Positions 6,718 to 13,841 of a DNA stretch of 35,833 nucleotides are shown here, piece after piece. Location: the NCBI GenBank assembly GCA_030065825.1, contig JASJCY010000031.1, forward strand, positions 1 to 35,833. Reading direction: 5' to 3'. How positions within the stretch are numbered: the first letter of the stretch is position 1; each line of letters opens with the position of its first letter. This DNA comes from Nostocaceae cyanobacterium (GTDB lineage: Bacteria > Cyanobacteriota > Cyanobacteriia > Cyanobacteriales > Nostocaceae). Below the pieces are notes generated by a model. That model saw only the letters and a list, made by a program, of their open reading frames with translations, had not been told where the DNA came from and did no database searches. Made by a program: the position numbers and the translations under genes.

Positions 6718-7557
6718 ATGGTTTTTGCTACTAATGTTTCAACTTATGAACTGTTAGTCAAGCCTATTCTTAATAGCCCAAATGCACCAAATCGCACCGT
6801 TATTCAGGGTTATTTTCTGACAATCTCCAACCCTAGCTTTAGCAACTTGCAAATTCAACTGACATTTAAAGCTCGCACTCCGAACTTTAATTCCAGTCCC
6901 ATAGTTGCATTCTGGGATGTTAATGGTACAAATAATCAACTAGTACCAACATTTAGCTTTCCGTGTTTACGTAGCTATACTTTTAACCTTCCAGCGCTAG
7001 ATACGGGATTATTTCTACTACAACCAGATATTACAAACAGCAATGTAATTACCAATAGAAATACCGAAATTCGAGGCTACGTTAGGTTAAGAATTGCTTC
7101 AGCTTCTAGTGTTGCAGGATCGGGTAATACCAGAACTCTGCTACTATCAGCCCAGCAGCGAGGTACTTTTCTGCCTCAAGGTACCATTCAACCACCAGTT
7201 GCTGGTGATTACGATCAACTTGGATACAGTCTACCGTTAGCCACAGGAGGTTCTCAAGTAACTCTGCAAACTAAGGTCACTCCAGCAGTTGCACTTGCCT
7301 TACCTAATCGGAAACGCATTTTAGAAGCTATCGAAGCGAATCCAGCTTTCCTGAGTGATATCACTAATGAACCCTTAGCTCAACAAGTAGCTCAACTTAG
7401 CGTCGAAGAACAGCAACGTATGTTATATATCTTACTAGAGAGTATTCAGGGTGGTTCCGAGGTAGCGCTTGCAGACAATCCAATACAAATAGAAGCAAAT
7501 GGGAACGGTTCAGATGCTGCGTCAGAACTTACTGGGGTTGGTACTTTAACTTCATAA
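6718..7557 (+). CDS. Hypothetical protein, beta-rich N-terminus with acidic helical tail
   Basis: I do not recognise a family. Residues 1-150 are rich in Asn, Thr, Ser and alternating hydrophobics (for example TISNPSFSNLQIQLTFKA), suggesting a beta-sandwich or adhesin-like fold. Residues about 185-240 become helical (NRKRILEAIEANPAFLSDI, VEEQQRMLYILLESIQGG), and the last 30 are acidic and Gly/Ser-rich. There is no signal peptide or membrane segment if translation starts at 6718. In-frame sequence continues upstream to about 6622, so the true start may be earlier or the gene may be frameshifted (see 6545-6717). It stands alone, with 500 bp of repeat-rich sequence downstream. Confidence 0.5.
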   Translation: MVFATNVSTYELLVKPILNSPNAPNRTVIQGYFLTISNPSFSNLQIQLTFKARTPNFNSSPIVAFWDVNGTNNQLVPTFSFPCLRSYTFNLPALDTGLFLLQPDITNSNVITNRNTEIRGYVRLRIASASSVAGSGNTRTLLLSAQQRGTFLPQGTIQPPVAGDYDQLGYSLPLATGGSQVTLQTKVTPAVALALPNRKRILEAIEANPAFLSDITNEPLAQQVAQLSVEEQQRMLYILLESIQGGSEVALADNPIQIEANGNGSDAASELTGVGTLTS

Positions 7558-8064
7558 ATATACTGGAATGTACTAAGGCTAAAAACCAGATTTATTAAGA
7601 GTTACTAATAGTAAAAGCCCTTGCTGCTTGTGGTTATAAACCCGGTTTTTAGTCTGATTGAAAATCCTGTTAAATATTTTTCTGGAATGGGTATATTGCC
7701 CCTTCCTTATATTTTCAATTGGGGAGGACATATTTATCCCTTGATTCACCAATGCTAGAGTTTCCTATTAAGAGTTCCCTATGTGATATTTTGCATCACC
7801 GTGAGAAACCGGATTAATTGAGATTTGCTAAACCTAAAAATCTTAATTTTTCCTCATAAACCCGGTTTAGTTGCTCTTTAAAAGAGTGTAATATATGAAT
7901 TATTCAAATTGCTATAGGAATCCGGTTTGATTTGTAAAATTACTCGTGATGGTAGGGAACCGGGAACTCTTAACAGGGAACAGAAAGTGTACTGAGATTT
8001 TTAAGCGCAAGCGCAGGCTACGCCAACAAAAATCAAATAGTAATCCTATAGTTATGTTCGAGAT
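7558..8064. repeat. Intergenic stretch with scattered AAACCCGGTTT-type motifs
   Basis: No coding sequence seen. TAAACCCGGTTTTTA (about 7636), GAGAAACCGGATTAAT (about 7803), CATAAACCCGGTTTAG (about 7855) and GGAATCCGGTTTGAT (about 7919) are partial copies, in both orientations, of a motif that also occurs at 14995-15060 and 32001-32053. A short GCGCAAGCGCAGGCTACGCC palindrome-rich stretch lies near 8006. Confidence 0.5.
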
Positions 8065-9057
8065 ATGATTAGTATCAATTCAAATTCAAATAATACTCAA
8101 GTGAGTAAATTTAGAGATACTGGTGAACAGTTATGTTTTCAACGTTTTTCTAATAGTTGGGTTGCTCTTAATTCTAATCCCAAGGGAATTATTCAATTTA
8201 TAGGAAGCTTTGTATTTGGCTCTTTCCCTCTCAATTCCTATAAATCTTTGTTTCAAAATCTCTTTGAACAAGGTTATACAATTTTTGTCTTTAGATTTCC
8301 TTTTAATCCTTTAGGGTTTAATCATTGGCGAGTTGCTACCAATTTACTGCAAGAAGAATATAAACTCAGGGTAGAAATAATCAGATTCTTAACCCAAAAT
8401 CAAGAAAAATATCAGAATAATTTAGAAATATATCTCAATGATACTAATTATTATTGGCTTGGACATAGTTTAGGATGTAAATATATTAGTTTATTAGAAA
8501 TTTTAAGTAATGATACTAATCGACGCCAATTGATTCTTCAAAAAAGTCTTGGTAATCGCTATAATTCCAAATTAAAATCTTGTATAAAATCTGTTGATGT
8601 TGCTAGAGAAGAGGCAGAACAAAAAATTACTGCTTTACTAAATCAAACCATTAATATTAACAAGTTCTTTATCAAAGACCAGCCTTCAATATTTTTAGCA
8701 CCTGAAATTAGTTATACAGTCACCTTAAATGGAATTACTATTTCTACAACCAACTTTATACCTCGATTAAATCTACTGATATATCCTAATGTCAGAGAAA
8801 CAAAATGTATGATTTGTCAAAGTACAAACTTATTTAATTTAACAGGAATAATCTCATTCGCTCAAGATTTTATTGCTAGAGATGATGTTAGTTTTTTACT
8901 TAAACAATTATATCGAAGACGCTTTACTCCACCCCTCCACCAAGAATTATCTGGATGTCATTTTGAACCAAATGGTATGCAAATAGAACATCTAGGAACT
9001 TGCATCAATCAAATGTTTACAGAACTAAGACAAAAAATCGACGTTAAACCCAGCTAA
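8065..9057 (+). CDS. DUF1350-family alpha/beta-hydrolase-fold protein
   Basis: The start of the domain (PKGIIQFIGSFVFGSFPL, then LFEQGYTIFVFRFPF and FNHWRVA) and the nucleophile-elbow motif GHSLGCK at about residues 137-143 match the DUF1350 family of cyanobacteria and plastids, which has an alpha/beta-hydrolase fold. The elbow serine is present, so a hydrolase is plausible, but no substrate is established for this family that I know of. The 330-residue length is above the roughly 250 expected, because of an insert at about 160-200 rich in Lys, Asn and Ile. The gene is visibly more AT-rich than its envelope-gene neighbours. No signal peptide. It lies 83 bp upstream of a small membrane-protein gene on the same strand. 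Confidence 0.65.
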   Translation: MISINSNSNNTQVSKFRDTGEQLCFQRFSNSWVALNSNPKGIIQFIGSFVFGSFPLNSYKSLFQNLFEQGYTIFVFRFPFNPLGFNHWRVATNLLQEEYKLRVEIIRFLTQNQEKYQNNLEIYLNDTNYYWLGHSLGCKYISLLEILSNDTNRRQLILQKSLGNRYNSKLKSCIKSVDVAREEAEQKITALLNQTININKFFIKDQPSIFLAPEISYTVTLNGITISTTNFIPRLNLLIYPNVRETKCMICQSTNLFNLTGIISFAQDFIARDDVSFLLKQLYRRRFTPPLHQELSGCHFEPNGMQIEHLGTCINQMFTELRQKIDVKPS

Positions 9058-9140
9058 AGTAGAGTATTCATTTTTGATAATCTCTTAGTTTTTAAACCTT
9101 CATATTAGGATTATTATAAATCAATCTTCCCAATAAACCC

Positions 9141-9488
9141 ATGATTTACTATCCTTTAATTCTATTATTATTGTTACTTGGACCAGCATTAGCTGCCATT
9201 CCTGTTTATTTTTCTATTACACTTTGGCAACACTGGAGTTTGATTGGAATTTGTATTTTATTTGGTATTTCACCACTTTTGCTGGCTTTTACAGGACTTC
9301 AATTGGCAAAATTCTTTGGCTGTGAATCCGCAACAATTACATTCACTTGTCCCCAACAACCTTGGCTGGGAAATGTTCTCTCATTCATGGTTTTTGCCCA
9401 CTGGCTTGCATTCTTGACAATTCCCTCCGCAGCTGTGGGTACTGTAGGATTGCTAATTACATTAGTACACAAGACAAATGCAGTTTAA
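9141..9488 (+). CDS. Small membrane protein, three predicted transmembrane segments
   Basis: A 115-residue, strongly hydrophobic protein with segments at about 4-28, 34-58 and 80-110 and almost no charged residues. I cannot name a family; similar small integral membrane proteins are common in cyanobacteria and usually uncharacterised. The first segment ends in ALAAIP, which could be read as a signal-peptide site, but the following hydrophobic stretch argues for a membrane anchor. It is co-directional with the DUF1499 gene that begins 41 bp after its stop, so the two are probably co-transcribed. Confidence 0.6.
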   Translation: MIYYPLILLLLLLGPALAAIPVYFSITLWQHWSLIGICILFGISPLLLAFTGLQLAKFFGCESATITFTCPQQPWLGNVLSFMVFAHWLAFLTIPSAAVGTVGLLITLVHKTNAV

Positions 9489-9529
9489 AGTGAGACAATA
9501 AAGGTTGATTTTTGGAAATCGAGGTGAAA

Positions 9530-9985
9530 ATGTTCCGTCTATTAACAGCGTTCGCTTTGTTCTTATTTTTAACCCTGACTGGTAGTTTAATACTTCCTGT
9601 TAATACTTGGGCTGTAGGAGTGAACAATAGTCATCTCTCTGCTTGTCCGTCTTCAAATAACTGCGTTGTCAGTCAAGATGCTGATGAAAAACACGCCATT
9701 GAACCAATTATCTATCATGTAGACCGCGATACAGCACGAAAAACCTTATTAAAAGTTCTCACTGTTGTTCCCCGCACAGAAGTTGTAGAACAGACAGATA
9801 ATTACATTCATGCTATTAGTAAAAGCCGCATTTTTAAATTTACTGATGATGTAGAGTTTTATTTTCCATTAGATAAAAAAGTAATTCATCTACGTTCTGC
9901 ATCTCGTATAGGAGAGTCAGATTTAGGTGTCAACCGTAGACGTATAGAACAAATTCGTTTGGCTGTGCGCGATCTAAACATTTGA
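9530..9985 (+). CDS. DUF1499-family exported protein
   Basis: The family signature is clear: ACPSSNNCVVSQ after the leader, a conserved central region with FTDDVEFYFP, and IHLRSASRIGESDLGVNRRR near the end. An N-terminal hydrophobic stretch (LLTAFALFLFLTLTGSLIL) followed by NTWA looks like a signal peptide with cleavage after Ala, so the product should be periplasmic or lumenal. I chose the ATG at 9530 because GAGG stands five bases upstream; a TTG at 9512 would add six residues. The biochemical role of DUF1499 is not established. It probably shares a transcript with the small membrane protein upstream, and an 88-bp repeat with a hairpin end begins 26 bases after the stop. Confidence 0.8.
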   Translation: MFRLLTAFALFLFLTLTGSLILPVNTWAVGVNNSHLSACPSSNNCVVSQDADEKHAIEPIIYHVDRDTARKTLLKVLTVVPRTEVVEQTDNYIHAISKSRIFKFTDDVEFYFPLDKKVIHLRSASRIGESDLGVNRRRIEQIRLAVRDLNI

Positions 9986-10011
9986 TGCAAGCGCTTTCTG
10001 TATTTCTACTC

Positions 10012-10099
10012 AAGAAAATTTGAACAAAAAATATCCCAATTCTAACTCCTTTAGTCTCTAATTATATCATTTGTAAGGGCGCGGAAACCGCGCCCCTAC
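10012..10099 (+). repeat. 88-bp intergenic repeat, copy 2
   Basis: It begins AAGAAAATTTGAACAAAAAA, contains CTCTAATTATATCATTTGTA and ends in the hairpin GTAAGGGCGCGG-AAA-CCGCGCCCCTAC. It is a direct repeat of 10354-10441 (same strand, nearly identical, 342 bases apart) and of the shorter copy at 3256-3351. It lies immediately downstream of the DUF1499 gene. Confidence 0.85.
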
Positions 10100-10353
10100 T
10101 CATGGGTACTTACCAGGAATCCCACAGTCCTCCTAATATACAGAGTGAGGGAAGTGGTGACGCAGAATGTGAAGTAGGTTCAAACAGATAATTTGCACCA
10201 TTTTCAATTAGCTTCCAATATTGCCTAGAATTAAAATCCCAGGAACCTATAAACAAATTCAAATAAATCAGACTGGGTAAGGCTTGTAGTGCGTTTAAAC
10301 GTACTTAGTTTATTGGTTCCTTGAAATTTATTTCAAGGTGGGTTGTCAGGCTA
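10100..10353. other. Non-coding segment between two direct 88-bp repeats
   Basis: No open frame with protein character. It contains a near-palindrome AGTGCGTTTAAACGTACT at about 10288 and a perfect hairpin CCTTGAAAT-TT-ATTTCAAGG at 10319-10338. Its placement between two direct repeats makes it a candidate for excision or duplication by recombination. Confidence 0.4.
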
Positions 10354-10441
10354 AAGAAAATTTGAACAAAAAATATACCAATTCTAACTCCTTTAGTCCT
10401 TAATTATATCATTTGTAGGGGCGCGGAAACCTCGCCCCTAC
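10354..10441 (+). repeat. 88-bp intergenic repeat, copy 3
   Basis: Same length and layout as 10012-10099, from AAGAAAATTTGAACAAAAAA to GTAGGGGCGCGG-AAA-CCTCGCCCCTAC. The mismatched stem base differs between copies, while the outer GTAGGGGCG/CGCCCCTAC pairing is kept. It lies beyond the 3' end of the minus-strand antitoxin-like gene. Confidence 0.85.
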
Positions 10442-10474
10442 CGCAATTGAGAGACAAATATAAACCACTACTTT

Positions 10475-10804
10475 CTATTTTGATTCAAGATACTCTAAAC
10501 TGTATTTAGCTCTAGTCTTAATAATATTTAATTGGTCAATTTGTGGTAATAAATTATCTAAAATATCATTCTCTGCAATCGATACCTCTCCCTCAGAATT
10601 ATTAGCAAGCAAATCATCCAATTGACCTTGAGCTTTAGGAGATAAGATACTGTCCGCTAAAGCTTCCAATTCATCACTACTTAAGCCTTTTAAAAGTTCT
10701 CTATCTTCAGAAGAATCTATTAGCTGATAGTAAGTTTCTAAATCCAACAATACACCAATCTTTTCTCCTGTTTCATTAGTAACGTACTGCACTGATCTTG
10801 ACAT
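10475..10804 (-). CDS. Orphan Phd/YefM-like antitoxin
   Basis: Residues 1-32 (VQYVTNETGEKIGVLLDLET, then YYQLI) match the start of the prevent-host-death-type antitoxin-like proteins frequent in cyanobacteria, here with a DETxExVGVxLDL-like beta start. The rest is acidic and helical: LSSDELEALADSILSPKAQ, a central DDLLANNSEGEVS, and an end DQLNIIKTRAKYSLEYLE. Such proteins usually neutralise and co-repress with a RelE/ParE or PIN toxin encoded just downstream. Here no toxin frame exists on either side: downstream is a repeat region and upstream is AT-rich. It is therefore either a solitary antitoxin, a regulator, or the survivor of a decayed pair. ATG at 10804. Confidence 0.6.
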   Translation of the reverse strand: MSRSVQYVTNETGEKIGVLLDLETYYQLIDSSEDRELLKGLSSDELEALADSILSPKAQGQLDDLLANNSEGEVSIAENDILDNLLPQIDQLNIIKTRAKYSLEYLESK

Positions 10805-11077
10805 AACAAAAGCCTTACTAGCTTACATTTATCATAATCTACTAACTGTAAACTGTAAGTCATGCAAGTCGGGGTTCTAACGCAATTGTTAATTACCCGT
10901 GCGTATTTACCATGAAGTGACAAGATAACAATAATACTATATACGTAAAATTATGGCAAATAATATTAAGTAATGTAAAATAGTAATTAGTTAACTGGTA
11001 ATCTGTCCTTAATAATCACAAACGACAGATAACCAATGACTGACTAATGACATAATTTATCTGCATCTGCCGTGAAC

Positions 11078-12316
11078 ATGTTGCGCATATTTAATATCCA
11101 ACTACGGCATAATAACCTGCTGGTATTATTTGCAGCAGGTTTATTATTCTGGTCTAGTTTGGCTTCCTTACTGCCTACCCTACCACTCTATATTGAGGAG
11201 TTAGGGGCAAACAAGCAGCAAATTGGCATCGTTATGGGAAGTTTTGCCATTGGACTGCTGTTATCTCGTGTTTTTTTAGGTTATTTAGCGGATACACGCG
11301 GTCGTAAAATTGTTTTACAAATTGGGATGCTGGTAGCAGTACTTGCCCCATTGGGTTACAATTTCGTTAGTTCAATTTCCCTATTGATGGTGATTCGTGC
11401 CTTTCATGGTATCAGTATCGCTGCTTTTTCCATTGGTTTTATCTCTCTGGTAGCAGATTTAGCCCCTACAGAAAAGCGTGGTGAAGTTATTGGTTACATG
11501 AGTTTGGTTAATCCCGTTGGTATGGCAATTGGACCAGCCATAGGAGGATACTTACAAGAAATAGCTGGCTGGACACCTGCATTGATATTAGCTGCCATTT
11601 TGGCTAGTTTAGGGCTTTTGTCTATTATTCCCATTGTGAATCCACCAATTCACACACAACCCCCAGGGGAACAAAAACAAAGTTCATTTTGGCAAATATT
11701 GCTTAGTCCCAGGGTGAGAGTTCCGGCGTTAATTTTATTATTAATTGGTATAATTTTAGGGGCTTTACACACCTTTGTACCCTTGTTTATCAAGTCCACA
11801 GGGGTAGATTTGAATGCAGGCTTATTTTACACTACCGCTGCCATCGCCAGTTTTAGTGCTAGATTTTTTACAGGTAAAGCAAGCGATCGCCTTGGTCGAG
11901 GTTTGTTTGTTACCCTCAGCTTAATTGGTTACACCATAGCTATGGTGATGTTGTGGACTGCTAATAGTAAAGAGACATTTTTGCTAGCTGCAATTGTTGA
12001 TGGGGCTGCTGCTGGTACTATCATACCCATGATTTCGGCAATGTTAACAGACCGGGCACAACCCCAAGAAAGGGGACGGTTATTTGCTTCATCTTTAATG
12101 GGATTTGATATCGGATTAGGGATCGCAGGTCCTGTGGTTGGTTTTCTGGCACAAGAAGTAGGTTATCGGAATATATTTGGTTATGCTGCGCTTCTGGCTA
12201 CGTTAGGTATTCTAATTTTCCTAACCCAATCTAGTAAAGGTCTGCCAAATTCCTTACGCTTTGCCCTAGGACGTGGTAAAGATGCCTATGCCTTAAATTC
12301 AGTTAGGAATTTGTAG
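11078..12316 (+). CDS. Major facilitator superfamily transporter
   Basis: A roughly 412-residue inner-membrane transporter with about 12 hydrophobic segments. The MFS A-motif between segments 2 and 3 reads GYLADTRGRKI, and its repeat in the second half is GKASDRLGRG. The loop ADLAPTEKRGEVIGYMS and the segment GPAIGGYLQEIAGW are characteristic of the drug:H+ antiporter-1 (12-TMS) group, so efflux of a small hydrophobic compound is the likeliest role; the substrate is unknown. Start: ATG at 11078, or GTG at 11072 two codons earlier; neither has a strong ribosome-binding site. The stop TAG (12314-12316) is made by the first unit of the hairpin repeat array that follows. The 267-bp upstream gap is AT-rich and probably holds the promoter. 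Confidence 0.85.
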   Translation: MLRIFNIQLRHNNLLVLFAAGLLFWSSLASLLPTLPLYIEELGANKQQIGIVMGSFAIGLLLSRVFLGYLADTRGRKIVLQIGMLVAVLAPLGYNFVSSISLLMVIRAFHGISIAAFSIGFISLVADLAPTEKRGEVIGYMSLVNPVGMAIGPAIGGYLQEIAGWTPALILAAILASLGLLSIIPIVNPPIHTQPPGEQKQSSFWQILLSPRVRVPALILLLIGIILGALHTFVPLFIKSTGVDLNAGLFYTTAAIASFSARFFTGKASDRLGRGLFVTLSLIGYTIAMVMLWTANSKETFLLAAIVDGAAAGTIIPMISAMLTDRAQPQERGRLFASSLMGFDIGLGIAGPVVGFLAQEVGYRNIFGYAALLATLGILIFLTQSSKGLPNSLRFALGRGKDAYALNSVRNL

Positions 12317-12600
12317 GGGTGCAATGCTTGCACCCAAGATTTTTGTAGGGGTGCAATGCTTGCACCCAAGATTTTTGTAGGGGTGCAATGCTTGCACCCA
12401 ATATTTTTGTAGGGGTGCAATGCTTGCACCCAAGATTTTTGTAGGGGTGCAATGCTTGCACCCAATATTTTTGTAGGGGTGCAATGCTTGCACCCAATAT
12501 TTTTGTAGGGGTACAATGCTTGCATCCAAGATTTTTTTAGGGGTACAATGCTTGCATCCAAGATTTTTGTAGGGGTGCAATGCTTGCACCCAAGACTTAA
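12313..12600 (+). repeat. Nine tandem 32-bp hairpin repeats
   Basis: Nine contiguous 32-base units begin at 12313, 12345, 12377, 12409, 12441, 12473, 12505, 12537 and 12569. The consensus is GTAGGGGTGCAATGCTTGCA followed by CCCAAGATTTTT. Each unit holds an 8-bp stem GGGTGCAA-TGC-TTGCACCC followed by a T-run, resembling a series of intrinsic terminators. Units 7 and 8 carry TACAA/TGCATCC changes that weaken the stem; several units read CAATATTTTT instead of CAAGATTTTT. There are no spacers between units. The element is the covarying relative of the GGGCGCAA form at 3179, 29227 and 33486. Confidence 0.95.
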
Positions 12601-12640
12601 GAGTTTTAATTCCTAACTGCTAATTCTTAACTTTTTGAAA

Positions 12641-12714
12641 CGGGCGAGGAGGGATTCGAACCCCCGACACCGTGGTCCGTAGCCACGTGCTCTAGTCCAC
12701 TGAGCTACACGCCC
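12641..12714 (-). tRNA. tRNA-Arg(ACG)
   Basis: Read on the minus strand: acceptor GGGCGTG pairs with CTCGCCC (one mismatch at pair 6), D-arm region AGCTCAGTGGACTAGAGC, anticodon stem GTGG/CCAC around loop CTACGGA giving anticodon ACG, and T-arm GGGGG-TTCGAAT-CCCTC. Discriminator G at 12641; CCA is not encoded. The A34 is presumably deaminated to inosine by TadA, as is usual for tRNA-Arg(ACG). Confidence 0.95.
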
Positions 12715-12751
12715 TCAATAGAAAATAATAATAGCATAACTAAAGCTAATC

Positions 12752-13252
12752 ATGCAAGATAATTCTGGCAATTTAACCCATCTCGATGGTCAGGGAGAAG
12801 CGCAAATGGTGGATGTGTCGGCGAAAATAGCCACAGTCCGGGAAGCTGTAGCCGTTGGTACGGTGCGGATGTTACGGGAAACTTTTGCTGCGATTCAAGC
12901 TGGAAATGCCCCCAAAGGTGATGTATTGGGAACTGCGAGAATTGCGGGAATTATGGCAGCTAAACAGACAGCAAATTTGATTCCCCTATGCCACCCTTTA
13001 CCATTACAAAAGGTGGAAGTACAGATAATACCAAATGAGGAACTACCGGGTTATCAAATTCAGGCTACAGTTAAAACTAAATCTGAGACTGGTGTAGAGA
13101 TGGAGGCTTTAACAGCTGTTTCTGTAGCAGCCCTAACCTTATACGATATGGCTAAAGCGTTAGAAAAGTCAATACAAATTGAAGGGATTTGTTTAATAAG
13201 TAAGACTGGTGGAAAATCAGGAGATTATTCTGTGCCAGACAAACACAAGTAG
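12752..13252 (+). CDS. moaC: Cyclic pyranopterin monophosphate synthase
   Basis: MoaC converts the 3',8-cyclo-GTP product of MoaA into cyclic pyranopterin monophosphate, the first stable intermediate of molybdenum cofactor synthesis, in the cytoplasm. Length 166 is typical. Recognisable blocks are [23 protein letters not shown], the PLCHPLPL loop, [19 protein letters not shown] and the ending [11 protein letters not shown]. The residues corresponding to the E. coli active site are present: Lys55, His81, Asp132 and Lys135. It stands alone next to tRNA-Arg, with no other moa gene in the window, so it is not in a Moco operon here. Confidence 0.97.
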   Translation: MQDNSGNLTHLDGQGEAQMVDVSAKIATVREAVAVGTVRMLRETFAAIQAGNAPKGDVLGTARIAGIMAAKQTANLIPLCHPLPLQKVEVQIIPNEELPGYQIQATVKTKSETGVEMEALTAVSVAALTLYDMAKALEKSIQIEGICLISKTGGKSGDYSVPDKHK

Positions 13253-13299
13253 GCACTATAAAATCTTACATACTAATTCCTAGTCCCTAATCCCTATTC

Positions 13300-13512
13300 T
13301 TAATCCATTTCTGTTTGCAATTTGTCGTGTTCTCTTTGCTTAATTTTATAGTTATGTCCATCATTTAGGTAAATTTGATACTTTGCTTCATGCCATCCAA
13401 TTAATCCCAAAAAGCCCGGATCTTCTTTTTCTACTTGTATTATTTCAGAAATTGCATCCGGATTAATCTCTACAGTGTGACCATCTGTAGTTTTTACTTT
13501 TACAATCTTCAT
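13300..13512 (-). CDS. Small hypothetical protein
   Basis: A 70-residue protein I do not recognise. It begins MKIVKVKTTDGHTVEINPDA and contains a regular alternation of charged and hydrophobic residues that suggests a small beta-barrel, with a central GFLGLIGWHEAKYQIYLND. It resembles short cyanobacterial proteins of the flagellar FlbD-like kind in layout (xTxxDGxxVxIN..AI), but this is only a layout comparison. It is convergent with moaC and separated from it by 47 bp. A plausible real gene because the frame has normal composition and an ATG start. Confidence 0.5.
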   Translation of the reverse strand: MKIVKVKTTDGHTVEINPDAISEIIQVEKEDPGFLGLIGWHEAKYQIYLNDGHNYKIKQREHDKLQTEMD

Positions 13513-13539
13513 ACTGCTACCCCCTGATAGAGTGGCAGT

Positions 13540-13740
13540 AAAGCTTTGACATCCTCCCCTCGTGAAGCAACTTTTCTACCCTTACTTACTTTGAGTAAGA
13601 GGATTCCTAGCTTTCACAGTTAGGCTTTCTCCTTCGTTGTGTACCAACTAGAGTATCATTATCGATACTTACCGTCGCATCTAGTTCACAGACGTTTTCG
13701 ACTACCTTATGCCATAGCACAATTTTATGTTATTTCATAC
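13540..13740 (-). mobile_element. Degenerate IS200/IS605-type right end, no transposase left
   Basis: Read on the minus strand, the segment contains AGCTAGGAATCCTC, then an AT-rich GTAAGTAAGGG stretch and CGAGGGGAGGATGTCAAAG. This is the layout of the right end of IS200/IS605 (TnpB-encoding) elements in cyanobacteria, where a GAATCC...GGGGAGGATGTCAA hairpin closes the element and the omega-RNA. Upstream, AGTATCGATAATGATACT forms a hairpin. No TnpA or TnpB reading frame remains between 13513 and 13841. The identification rests on a short motif only. Confidence 0.35.
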
Positions 13741-13841
13741 ACAATTTAATGATTACAATTTGTATTGTAAATTTACAATTTAAAGGTAATTTCCCAACTA
13801 CGGGTACATTTGCAAGGCTATCATTCACCATGGTAGTCCAC

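Noticed and set aside
12286-12589. Three overlapping minus-strand open frames of 64-96 residues
   Set aside because: They are translations of the 32-bp hairpin array. Because 32 is not a multiple of three, the same repeat is open in several frames; residues such as GCKHCTPTKILGASIAPLQ recur in every frame. No ribosome-binding site or protein-like composition.
12313-12600. CRISPR-like array
   Set aside because: Units are contiguous with no unique spacers, and no cas gene is nearby. It is a tandem hairpin repeat.
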